Assembly (NCBI GenBank): GCA_963696585.1
Contig: CAVOKW010000025.1
Location: 38,962 to 102,961 of the forward strand
Length of the DNA stretch: 64,000 bases
From: Parvibaculum sp963696585
GTDB lineage: Bacteria > Pseudomonadota > Alphaproteobacteria > Parvibaculales > Parvibaculaceae
Direction of reading: 5' to 3'
Below are positions 17,760 through 25,382 of the stretch, piece after piece. The notes beneath the pieces are model-generated. The model was not told the origin of the DNA and did not search any database. It saw only the letters and a program-made list of their open reading frames with translations. The translations under genes were made by a program, and so were the position numbers. Position 1 is the stretch's first letter. Each line of letters opens with the position of its first letter.

Positions 17760-18851
17760 TCACGCTGCCTTGATCTTGGTGCAAAGCTCTTCACGCATTT
17801 GCGTGGCATCTTCGCCCAGATAATCAGGTGACTCGGAGGCCTGAATGGCCGCGTCCGGCGGGAAGATCGCCGGGTTCTTCTGATAGGCTTCCGGCATCAG
17901 GTCAAAGGCCGCCTTGTTGGGCGTGGCATATTGAATGAAGTCGGTGATCTTCTGGTTTACCTCTGCCTCATAGATATAGTTGATGAAGGCATGGGCGTTT
18001 TCAGGATGAGGTGCGCCGGTCGGAATGGCCAGCGTGTCCTGCCAGACGATGCCGCCTTCCTTGGGCAGCACATAGCCAATGTCGGGGTCTTCCGTCATCA
18101 GCTGGGCGATGTCGCCGTTATATTCCATGGTCAGATCGACTTCGCCCGAGGCGAGAAGGTCCTGGCCATTGTCATCGGCGAAGCTCTTGATCGCCTTTTT
18201 CTGCTTGGTGATCAGCGCGGCGGCCGCTTCGTTCTGGGCCTTGTCCACCGAGTTCAGCGGATAGCCGAGATATTTCAGTGCGCAGCCAAGCATGGTGCCG
18301 CAATCGGAAAGCACGGCAATCTTGCCGGCATACTGATCGCTGTCGAAGAGATATTTCCAGCTGTCAGGCACGCCCGTCACCTTGGACTTGCGATAGCCAA
18401 TGCCGATCGTGCCCCACATGTAAGGCAGGCTGTATTTGCGATTCTTGTCGAAAGAGGCGTCAAGGAAGCGCGGGAACAGGTTCGTCATGTTCGGGATCTT
18501 GCTGTGATCAAGCGGCATCAGCATATTGGCGGCGACCATGCGCGGGATCCAGTCACCCGATGGCACGATGACGTCATAGCCGGGATTGCCGGCCCGCAGC
18601 TTGGCGAAGAGTTCTGAATTGTCGGCGAAGAGGTCCATCTTGACCTCGATGCCTGTGGCGGCCTTGAAATCAGCGAGCGTGGTTTCGCCGATATAGGTGT
18701 CCCAGTTGTAAAAGTTCAGCTTCTTCTCTTCGGCAGCGGATGCGAATTTCGGCATGGCCGTAACGCTGATGCCGATAGCGGCGGCGCCACCCATAAACTG
18801 GCGGCGTGAAAGAGCGTCAAGCAGACCGCCCATACCTCTGTTTCTTTTCAT
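17760..18851 (-). CDS. potF: Polyamine-type ABC importer, periplasmic binding protein with Tat-like signal
   Basis: A 363-residue extracytoplasmic binding protein of the PotD/PotF family. The ATG at 18851 has CGGAGGAC 8 bases upstream; a longer frame reaches 19004 but without support. The leader contains SRRQFMGG followed by a hydrophobic stretch and an A-rich cleavage region, a match to the twin-arginine pattern, so folded export is likely. The mature part starts LNFYNWDTYIGE, where aromatic residues typically contact the amine, followed by DVIVPSGDWIPRMVAANML. It is the first gene of the importer operon. Confidence 0.9.
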   Translation of the reverse strand: MKRNRGMGGLLDALSRRQFMGGAAAIGISVTAMPKFASAAEEKKLNFYNWDTYIGETTLADFKAATGIEVKMDLFADNSELFAKLRAGNPGYDVIVPSGDWIPRMVAANMLMPLDHSKIPNMTNLFPRFLDASFDKNRKYSLPYMWGTIGIGYRKSKVTGVPDSWKYLFDSDQYAGKIAVLSDCGTMLGCALKYLGYPLNSVDKAQNEAAAALITKQKKAIKSFADDNGQDLLASGEVDLTMEYNGDIAQLMTEDPDIGYVLPKEGGIVWQDTLAIPTGAPHPENAHAFINYIYEAEVNQKITDFIQYATPNKAAFDLMPEAYQKNPAIFPPDAAIQASESPDYLGEDATQMREELCTKIKAA

Positions 18852-19245
18852 GGAAATCGTCCTCCGATCTGGATGTCTATCGATGCGGATTGATGTGCCC
18901 CGACCCGGCCGCTTGGCGACTGAGTTGCGAATAGTCTTCATTGGTTTTGGCGATTGTGCAAGGCGGCGCGCCGATTGAAGCGTGTAAAAGTCTATTATTT
19001 TCAACAGGTGTCAGCGTTGTAACAAAGCATTGCCTCATGTTTGGGCGCGCTGCCCGCAAAGGTGGATCAGATTTGATCAGTGTGAAGTTTGTCGGCCCGC
19101 AAAACGACTTTTGCGGCGCTGTGCGGGATGCCGGAAAAAGCACCGGGCGCTTTGCCTTTGGCGCCGGTCGCGGAGGGCAAAATTCCGGCCCTTATATCAT
19201 TGGGGTAAATCCAGACGACTTGACGGGTGGCATGGCTTCATTATA
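18852..19245. other. Long intergenic region between potF and the DUF2061 gene
   Basis: About 390 bases. The left part should hold the importer promoter, read leftwards. Open frames here overlap each other on both strands, lack ribosome sites and show no recognisable domain. I see no clear hairpin terminator or riboswitch. Confidence 0.4.
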
Positions 19246-19262
19246 TTGATAATCGTTATCAA
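19246..19262. promoter_or_regulatory. Fur-box-like inverted repeat upstream of DUF2061
   Basis: TTGATAA-TCG-TTATCAA is a perfect 7-base inverted repeat whose core GATAATCGTTATC resembles the classical Fur box. It ends 14 bases before the DUF2061 start codon, a position suited to a repressor. Alphaproteobacterial iron regulators vary, so Fur/Mur, Irr or another factor could bind. Confidence 0.55.
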
Positions 19263-19276
19263 CTTGGAGTCGTGCC

Positions 19277-19492
19277 ATGCGTGATCTTGTCAAGACGGCG
19301 AGCTTTGCCTGCCTGCATTTTTGTGTCGGCTTTCTGGTTGCCTATGCCTTGACGGACGCGTTTCGCGTGGCGGCGGGTGTCGCGCTAATCGGACCTGCGG
19401 TGAACACCATCGTTTTTTTCTTTCACGGGCGTGCCTGGTCGGGCGCCAAAATGAAAGATGTGCAAGGGCGGAGCCTGATTGAGGGTGTTTAG
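19277..19492 (+). CDS. DUF2061 small membrane protein
   Basis: A 71-residue protein matching DUF2061: it opens with MRDLVKTASFACLHFCVGF, continues with an AYALT segment, and carries the conserved block ALIGPAVNTIVFFFH. Two membrane helices are likely. The function of the family is unknown. TTGGAG lies 9 bases upstream of the ATG. The gene is flanked by non-coding DNA and immediately preceded by a Fur-like dyad, so iron-linked control is possible. The last third is hydrophilic. Confidence 0.8.
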   Translation: MRDLVKTASFACLHFCVGFLVAYALTDAFRVAAGVALIGPAVNTIVFFFHGRAWSGAKMKDVQGRSLIEGV

Positions 19493-19710
19493 TATCTGAA
19501 CAAGTATCGGGCTGGCCCCTATGGCGAGCGCGAGACGGGGCCCGCAACGGCGCCCGAATAAAGGCGCTCAGCCCCGTAGTGCCATTTCACGACTGCTTAA
19601 AATCCTAAACGCTGCTGCATGATTCCGCTCTTGCGGGATATTGGAGCGGCGCAGGGCGCGGCTTAGACTTTGACCACCGCTTTGCTCCATCGCGTCCAGT
19701 GAGGTCCCCC

Positions 19711-20829
19711 ATGCGCATCGGTGTTCCCAAGGAAATCAAGGTTCATGAATATCGCGTGGGCATGACGCCTGCCGCTGTCCGCGAGGCTGAGCATCACGGC
19801 CATCAGGTGTATGTCGAGAAGGGTGCTGGCGAGGGCATTGGCATTTCAGACGCAGCCTATCAGGCGGCAGGTGCTTCCATTTTCGATTCGGCCGCTGAAA
19901 TCTTCGACATGGCCGATATGGTCGTGAAGGTGAAGGAGCCTCAGCCCCAGGAGTGGAAAATGCTCAAAGAGGGCCAGGTCCTCTTCACCTATCTGCATCT
20001 CGCCCCCGATCCGGAACAGGCGCGCGGACTTGTCGAATCAGGCGCCATCGCCATTGCCTATGAAACGGTAACGGATTCGCGCGGCGGACTGCCATTGCTT
20101 GCCCCGATGTCGGAAGTTGCCGGTCGCATGTCCATTCAGGCGGGCGCCCATGCCCTTGAAATCGCGCAAGGCGGGCGCGGCATGCTGCTGGGCGGCGTGC
20201 CGGGTGTGTCGGCGGCCAAGGTCGTTGTGCTGGGCGGTGGCGTGTCAGGCACCAATGCCGCGCGCATGGCGATGGGGCTTGAAGCGCATGTCACTGTCAT
20301 CGACATCAATCTGCATCGGCTCTATGAGCTCGACTTCCAGTTTGGCGCGATGCTGAACACGGTCTATTCGACTGTGGATGCCATCGAAGAGCATGTGCTG
20401 GGCGCTGATCTCGTTATTGGCGCCGTGCTGGTGCCGGGGGCGGCAGCACCCAAGCTCGTCTCGGAAGACATGGTGCGACGGATGAAAAAGGGCTCGGTCC
20501 TTGTCGATATCGCCATCGATCAAGGGGGGTGCTTTGAGACCTCGCATCCCACGACACATGCCGATCCGACCTATGTGAAACATGGTGTCGTGCATTATTG
20601 CGTCGCCAACATGCCGGGCGGCGTGGCGCGCACCTCCACCTTTGCGCTCAATAATGCGACATTGCCTTTCACCCTGGCGCTGGCCAACAAGGGCTACAAG
20701 CAGGCCCTCCTCGACAATCCGCATCTGATGGCGGGGCTGAATGTCTATCGCGGACAGACCACTTACAAGGCGGTCGCCGATGCGCTTGGCGTCGCCTATG
20801 TCGAGGCTTCCAAGGCGCTGGCTGGCTAA
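19711..20829 (+). CDS. ald: Alanine dehydrogenase
   Basis: A 372-residue NAD-dependent enzyme that interconverts L-alanine and pyruvate plus ammonia. The length equals the family norm. The substrate-binding N-terminal region MRIGVPKEIKVHEYRVGMTP, the active-site segment around TYLHLAPD (His near residue 95) and the nucleotide-binding glycines VVVLGGGVSGTNAARMA are intact. The ATG at 19711 has GTGAGG just upstream; the GTG inside that site (19699) is an unlikely start. It stands alone; no divergent Lrp/AldR regulator is present. Confidence 0.96.
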   Translation: MRIGVPKEIKVHEYRVGMTPAAVREAEHHGHQVYVEKGAGEGIGISDAAYQAAGASIFDSAAEIFDMADMVVKVKEPQPQEWKMLKEGQVLFTYLHLAPDPEQARGLVESGAIAIAYETVTDSRGGLPLLAPMSEVAGRMSIQAGAHALEIAQGGRGMLLGGVPGVSAAKVVVLGGGVSGTNAARMAMGLEAHVTVIDINLHRLYELDFQFGAMLNTVYSTVDAIEEHVLGADLVIGAVLVPGAAAPKLVSEDMVRRMKKGSVLVDIAIDQGGCFETSHPTTHADPTYVKHGVVHYCVANMPGGVARTSTFALNNATLPFTLALANKGYKQALLDNPHLMAGLNVYRGQTTYKAVADALGVAYVEASKALAG

Positions 20830-20846
20830 GTCATCGCCGTTCCCGA

Positions 20847-20861
20847 TTAAGCGGCTATTAA
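20847..20861. promoter_or_regulatory. CtrA-type binding site upstream of the SPOR protein
   Basis: TTAA-GCGGCTA-TTAA is a perfect TTAA-N7-TTAA, the consensus of the cell-cycle regulator CtrA, 67 bases before the SPOR-protein start. The second half reads TTAACC, as in the extended consensus. Confidence 0.6.
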
Positions 20862-20928
20862 CCTTGAAAGACCATGATTTGCCCGTCATTGCTGCGATGG
20901 AGGTCGCAGCCCTCGCAATCGGGAGGCC

Positions 20929-21492
20929 ATGGTGGAAAACAAGGCCCGGCGCGACAGGTTCTGGCTCTTCCTGTCTGCCATATTGATCACGATTTTTGTT
21001 ATCCAGCGCGAAAGCGGCAACCGGGTGCAGTTTCACCTGCCGCATCAGGAAGCGCGCTCAAGCAGCCATGATCGACAAGGCATGATGGCGCTTGTGTCGC
21101 GGGGTCAGGCTGAGCCGCCGCGTCGCGCGCCTGTTTATGCCGCGTCTGACGATGATCTCATCACCGGTTCGATTGGCGCCACCCGCCATGATGCGCCGAC
21201 CCCGTTGGCCCGCCCCGGAAGCATGTCTTTGGCGGTGGCCGAGGGCCGGTATTACGTGATGCTGGGCTCTTTCGGGACGATTGAGGGGGCGACGGCCCGC
21301 TACATTGATATCCTCAATCGTGACCCGGATCTGCGCGGCAATGAGCGGGTCTCGATCGAGACGGTCAAGCTGAGCGACGGCCAGCGGCTGCATAATGTGC
21401 GCATGGGCGCTTTTGGCAGTGACAATGCGGCGCGGGCCGCCTGTGCGAGAGCGACACTGGCCCCGGCGGACTGCGCTGTCGTGGCGCTTTAA
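20929..21492 (+). CDS. Membrane-anchored SPOR-like protein
   Basis: A 187-residue protein with a short positive N-terminus, one membrane helix (FWLFLSAILITIFVI), a low-complexity linker with RRAPVYAAS and TPLARPG, and a C-terminal SPOR-like fold beginning YYVMLGSFGTIEGATARY and ending in RVRMGAFG-type residues (HNVRMGAFGSDNAARAAC). SPOR domains bind denuded peptidoglycan at the division site. The start overlaps ATGGTGG and lacks a strong ribosome site. The CtrA-type site upstream fits a division role. The exact family is not recognised. Confidence 0.7.
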   Translation: MVENKARRDRFWLFLSAILITIFVIQRESGNRVQFHLPHQEARSSSHDRQGMMALVSRGQAEPPRRAPVYAASDDDLITGSIGATRHDAPTPLARPGSMSLAVAEGRYYVMLGSFGTIEGATARYIDILNRDPDLRGNERVSIETVKLSDGQRLHNVRMGAFGSDNAARAACARATLAPADCAVVAL

Positions 21493-21712
21493 GCCCGGAA
21501 GTTCATTCCCGGCCAGGCTTCCTATGGACTTTGCGCGGCATTTGATTGTATAACGCCCGCCAACGCTGCACCGGGAGAGGCTTTTTTCCCGATTTTGTGG
21601 CCAAGATATTGTTTTTTCAGAGCCTTTTTCGCAAGGCGCGTGGTTTTCCCGAAACGCGGGAGCGCCAGGTCGCCGGATTTGCGAGAAGGGCCGGCACCGG
21701 AGCCTGATCGAA

Positions 21713-21898
21713 ATGGCCGTCCCTAAGCGGAAAACCTCTCCCTCCAAGCGCGGTATGCGCCGTTCGGCAGACGCGATCAAGCAGCCTGCCTATGTCGAAA
21801 ATCCAGATAGCGGTGAGCTGCATCGTCCCCATCATGTCGATCTGAAGAGCGGCATGTATCGTGGCCGTCAGATCCTGAAGCCCAAGGGCGACCTCTGA
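21713..21898 (+). CDS. rpmF: 50S ribosomal protein L32
   Basis: A 61-residue L32. The N-terminus MAVPKRKTSPSKRGMRRSAD is near invariant in Alphaproteobacteria, and the end (PHHVDLKSGMYRGRQIL) matches the alphaproteobacterial form without zinc-binding cysteines. It lies alone, not beside plsX or fabH, and is followed within 40 bases by a strong terminator. A likely promoter with a TATAAC element sits in the 220-base gap upstream (about 21548). Confidence 0.97.
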   Translation: MAVPKRKTSPSKRGMRRSADAIKQPAYVENPDSGELHRPHHVDLKSGMYRGRQILKPKGDL

Positions 21899-21932
21899 TC
21901 GTTTCGGTGTCTCAGCGACGCCAGGGTTAAGG

Positions 21933-21970
21933 CGCCGGTCCCGATTATCGGGTCCGGCGTTTTTCTTTTT
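21933..21970 (+). terminator. Rho-independent terminator of rpmF
   Basis: CGCCGG-T-CCCGAT pairs with ATCGGG-T-CCGGCG (21933-21959), the only mismatch being T-T in mid-stem, followed at once by TTTTTCTTTTT. A textbook terminator. Confidence 0.92.
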
Positions 21971-22104
21971 GGCGCTGCGGTGGGGCGGTAGCGTCACAGT
22001 TACGTCTGGTCACATGTGCTAATCTGACACGCAAGTCGTCACCCTTGGATCGTCGGGCAGGCCGACGGGTAAATATCTGGGACCCTTGAAGAGGAATTGG
22101 GACA

Positions 22105-22497
22105 ATGCTCGGTACGCTGCCCCTGATGGCGCTGGTCATCATCTTCTATAACGTGATCGTGTTCTTGACCGGACTCACGATGGAATCAGAAGTCTTCAGC
22201 GTCACGCTGATTTCGCAGGCTGTGTGGATTGTCAATGTCGGCGACATCCTGCTGTTCTTCGGCTTTGTGTTGCTGTTTCTCGAACTCATCAATGCCACGC
22301 GCACCGGTGCCTCCACCATCGTCAATCATGCACTTTCGATGCTGGTCATGCTGGTCGGCATTGTCGAGTTCATCGTGCTGCCGCAATTCGGCACATCGGT
22401 GTTTTTCCTGATTGTCGTGCTGGCCCTTTTCGACGTGATTGCCGGTTTCACTGTCACCATCACATCGGCGCGCCGCGATTTCACGGTTGGCGAATAA
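22105..22497 (+). CDS. Small four-helix membrane protein of unknown function
   Basis: A 130-residue, very hydrophobic protein with four predicted helices: LPLMALVIIFYNVIVFLTGL, AVWIVNVGDILLFFGFVLLF, LSMLVMLVGIVEFIVL and FFLIVVLALFDVIAGFTVTI. Charged residues are few; an ELINATRTGAS loop separates helices 2 and 3. AGAGGAA lies 10 bases before the ATG. It converges with the pab operon, leaving 3 bases. I do not recognise the family; the arrangement resembles small conserved membrane proteins annotated as hypothetical in Alphaproteobacteria. Confidence 0.7.
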   Translation: MLGTLPLMALVIIFYNVIVFLTGLTMESEVFSVTLISQAVWIVNVGDILLFFGFVLLFLELINATRTGASTIVNHALSMLVMLVGIVEFIVLPQFGTSVFFLIVVLALFDVIAGFTVTITSARRDFTVGE

Positions 22498-22500
22498 AGC

Positions 22501-23349
22501 CTAGCTGCGTGTGCTTGCCGCCGCTGCGAGCCGTTTCTCGTAAGCGGCGGCAAGTGTCGCCGTCGCCGGATGATCAGGCAGGACATGGCGATCAAGCTGT
22601 GTCACCGGTACCAGCCCCATCAGGCTGTTGGTCAAGAAGAGGCCATGAGCGTTCATCAAACGCTCCGGCTGGACACATGCTTCCGCCACACTGATCTTCA
22701 GGCCCAGCGCCAGCTCCAGCACGGCGGCGCGCGTAATGCCGGGCAAGACCGGTCCCTCCAGGGAAGGCGTGATCAGGCGCTCGCCCTCCCAGAAAAAAAT
22801 ATTGGCCATGGTGGTGGAGGCGACATGACCGGCGCTGTCGAGCATCAGGGCGTCACCCGCGCCCAGCTTGCGCGTTTCTTCCCTGGCGAGGACATTTTCA
22901 AGATAGGGCAGGGCTTTGAGCCGTGCGGCGGGGGAGTAGCTGTTGCGCCGAATGGATGATGTGGCCAGCGAAACGGAGTGCGGTGGAAGCGGCGCTTGCG
23001 CCGCCGTGATCAGGACTGTCGGGTGCGGATCATCCGGCAGCGCCAGACCGCGTGGGCCGGGCCCGCGTGTGAGGGTGAGGCGCAGCGCCACGCGTTCTGC
23101 TTTCTGTAGCCCAGCCGCCTCCAGCAGATCCTCGCAAGCATGGCCGAGACCCTTCGTGGTGAAAGGCAGCTTGATGCCAAGCAGGGCGGCGCCATGACTC
23201 AGGCGCAGCATATGCGGCTCGAAGAGCGCCACTCTGCCATGGCGGGCGAGCATGGTTTCGAACAGCCCATCGCCCAGCAGCAATCCGCGGTCACGCGGAT
23301 CGATGCGCGCGGCATCATCATCGAGCAATTGACCGTTCAACCAGATCAT
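22501..23349 (-). CDS. pabC: Aminodeoxychorismate lyase-like class IV aminotransferase
   Basis: A 282-residue PLP enzyme of fold type IV. The family includes 4-amino-4-deoxychorismate lyase, which releases p-aminobenzoate for folate, and branched-chain/D-amino-acid aminotransferases. The start segment MIWLNGQLLDDDAARIDPRD with GDGLFETM, the PLP lysine in LKALPYLENVLAREE, and the C-terminal TTMANIFFWEGERLITPSLEG (quoted in part) are clear. Its stop-start junction with pabA overlaps by one base (TGATG). The operon pabB-pabA-pabC makes the lyase assignment the best. Confidence 0.88.
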   Translation of the reverse strand: MIWLNGQLLDDDAARIDPRDRGLLLGDGLFETMLARHGRVALFEPHMLRLSHGAALLGIKLPFTTKGLGHACEDLLEAAGLQKAERVALRLTLTRGPGPRGLALPDDPHPTVLITAAQAPLPPHSVSLATSSIRRNSYSPAARLKALPYLENVLAREETRKLGAGDALMLDSAGHVASTTMANIFFWEGERLITPSLEGPVLPGITRAAVLELALGLKISVAEACVQPERLMNAHGLFLTNSLMGLVPVTQLDRHVLPDHPATATLAAAYEKRLAAAASTRS

Positions 23350-23963
23350 CAGGCAGGCTCCCGTCGCTCAGCCGCCGTCACGCGGCGATGGGGAACACCG
23401 CCAAGGCTCAGAAAGTTTGACAGGATGGCATGGCCATACTCGGTCAGCACGGATTCCGGATGGAACTGCACACCAAATATTGGCGCGGACACATGTTCCA
23501 GCGCCATCAGCTCGCCATCGCGCGTATGGGCGGTTGCCCGCAGAGAAGCATTGCCCGGCAGGTCCGCCATCAGCGAATGATAGCGTCCGGCCTGAAAGGG
23601 GGATGGCAGGCCTTCAAACAGCCTGGTCCCGCCATGGATGATTTGAGCGGGCTTGCCATGCACGGGTTTGGCGGCGCGATGGACGAGACCGTCAAAGGCC
23701 GCAGCTATGGCCTGATGACCCAGGCAGACGCCGAGCAGCGGTATGCCATGGGCGGCCGCGGCCCTGACCAGCGGCACACAGATGCCCGCCCTGTCGGGTC
23801 CGCAGGGGCCGGGTGACAGGATGATCGCTGACGGGTGCAGGGCGAGCGCGTCATCGACACTCAGCGCATCATTTCGCATGACGCGGCGCTCGGCATTCAA
23901 CTCGCCTGTATAACGGGCGAGATTGTGGACGAAGCTGTCGTAATTATCGATCAGCAGGATCAT
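23349..23963 (-). CDS. pabA: Aminodeoxychorismate/anthranilate synthase glutaminase subunit
   Basis: A 204-residue class I glutamine amidotransferase that delivers ammonia to PabB. It shows the start MILLIDNYDSFVHNLARY, the oxyanion loop ILSPGPCGPDRAG, the nucleophile in LLGVCLGHQAIA (Cys near 80) and the His-Glu dyad in GVQFHPESVLTEYG. The family also serves TrpG; the neighbours are pabB and pabC, so a folate role is favoured. It overlaps pabB by four bases. Confidence 0.9.
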   Translation of the reverse strand: MILLIDNYDSFVHNLARYTGELNAERRVMRNDALSVDDALALHPSAIILSPGPCGPDRAGICVPLVRAAAAHGIPLLGVCLGHQAIAAAFDGLVHRAAKPVHGKPAQIIHGGTRLFEGLPSPFQAGRYHSLMADLPGNASLRATAHTRDGELMALEHVSAPIFGVQFHPESVLTEYGHAILSNFLSLGGVPHRRVTAAERREPA

Positions 23964-25378
23964 GTGCCCGTCGCTCCCAGCCTGGGGGCACCTTGTGCTT
24001 CATCGCCGAGCAGGGCGGTTCGCATGGCGCGGGCCTTGTCGAGTGTTTCGAGATATTCGCTCGCCGGGTCGCTGTCGGCAACAATGCCGCCGCCCGCCTG
24101 AAAGGTCACGCGCCCCTGCTTCACGACCATGGTGCGAATGGTGATTGCCGTGTCCATGCTGCCATCCAGGCCGATATAACCCATGGCGCCGCAATAGGGG
24201 CCGCGTGTCGTTGGTTCCAGTTCGGCGATGATTTCCATGGCGCGCAATTTGGGGGCGCCCGTAATCGAGCCGCCGGGAAAACAGGCCGCCAGCAGGTCAA
24301 TGGCTGTCTGGTCCTGGCGCAGCGTACCCCGCACAACGGAGACGAGGTGATGCACATTGGCGTAGGATTCCAGGTCGCACAGACGCGCCGCATGAACCGT
24401 GTGGTCCGCGCAAACGCGCGAAAGATCATTGCGCAGCAGATCAACGATCATGATGTTTTCGGCGCGATCCTTTTCAGAAACGCGCAATTCAGCGGCAAGG
24501 CGTTGATCTTCATCGATTGTCGCGCCGCGTGGTCTTGTGCCTTTTATGGGGCGTGTTTCGACCTGATGGTCACGACATGCGAGAAAGCGTTCGGGCGAAG
24601 AGGAGACAATCACGCCGTCCCCAAAATTGAAGTAACTCGCAAATGGGGCAGGGCTGATGTCGCGCAGCCGCAGATAAAGCGAATAGGGATCATCGCCCGT
24701 GGCGAGCGGACCTTCAAAACGCTGGCTGAGATTGGCCTGAAATATATCGCCCGCTTCGATATAGGCGATGACACGGGCAACCGTTTTCTCATACGCCATG
24801 CGCGCAAAATTGGCGGCAACATCGCCGCCATGATGCGGCATGTATGGCGCCTGAAACAGGACGGGCTCACGCAACCGGGCTTCAAGATCCGAGAGGCGCG
24901 GCCCGGCGGCCTCTCCGGATGCACAGATGAAAGCGCGTTGTGTTGTCATGTTGAAGGCGATGACAAGATCATAAAAACCGAGCGCCATGTCGGGCAGGTT
25001 CTGGTCGTCAATCGCGAATGGCGCGGCTTGCGGCGGCAGCACTTCCAATGCGCGCGCCAGGCCATAGCCAAAAAATCCGGCCACACCCGCTGAGAAGGGG
25101 GGCCGTCCCGTTTCAGGGAGAGGCGCAGGCCAGCGCCCGAGTTTTTCTTTCAGGACGTCAAAAAGATTGCCATGCGTCTCGACATGACCCACCACTGTAT
25201 CGACGGGATCAAGAGCGATGTAACTCCAGCTCTCTTCTGCGCCAGGCTGGGGGGCGGCGGTATCGAGCAGAAGCGCAAAAGGCTCATCGGCAAAACGCTG
25301 GAAGAGCACATGCGGGGCCTGCCAGCCGATCTCCCGGATGGTCACTTCTTGTCGATTGGCCGTGCTGCCTGTCTTCAT
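23960..25378 (-). CDS. pabB: Aminodeoxychorismate synthase component I
   Basis: A 472-residue chorismate-utilising enzyme that aminates chorismate. The C-terminal catalytic domain has the PIKGT motif in ETRPIKGTRPRG, whose lysine marks PabB-type enzymes, and also MIVDLLRNDLSRVC, FPGGSITGAPKLRAMEII and the closing FQAGGGIVADSDPASEYLET. The N-terminal half is the usual regulatory-type domain, with YIALDPVDTVV early on. It is the first gene of the pabBAC operon; the next upstream gene ends 5 bases away, so the operon may be longer. Confidence 0.92.
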   Translation of the reverse strand: MKTGSTANRQEVTIREIGWQAPHVLFQRFADEPFALLLDTAAPQPGAEESWSYIALDPVDTVVGHVETHGNLFDVLKEKLGRWPAPLPETGRPPFSAGVAGFFGYGLARALEVLPPQAAPFAIDDQNLPDMALGFYDLVIAFNMTTQRAFICASGEAAGPRLSDLEARLREPVLFQAPYMPHHGGDVAANFARMAYEKTVARVIAYIEAGDIFQANLSQRFEGPLATGDDPYSLYLRLRDISPAPFASYFNFGDGVIVSSSPERFLACRDHQVETRPIKGTRPRGATIDEDQRLAAELRVSEKDRAENIMIVDLLRNDLSRVCADHTVHAARLCDLESYANVHHLVSVVRGTLRQDQTAIDLLAACFPGGSITGAPKLRAMEIIAELEPTTRGPYCGAMGYIGLDGSMDTAITIRTMVVKQGRVTFQAGGGIVADSDPASEYLETLDKARAMRTALLGDEAQGAPRLGATGT

Positions 25379-25382
25379 CGCC

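Noticed and set aside
18941..19249. 102-codon frame in the potF-DUF2061 gap
   Set aside because: No ribosome site, no domain and overlapping equally long frames on other phases.
23993..25093. 366-codon plus-strand frame opposite pabB
   Set aside because: Shadow of a fully conserved PabB; residue composition is not protein-like.
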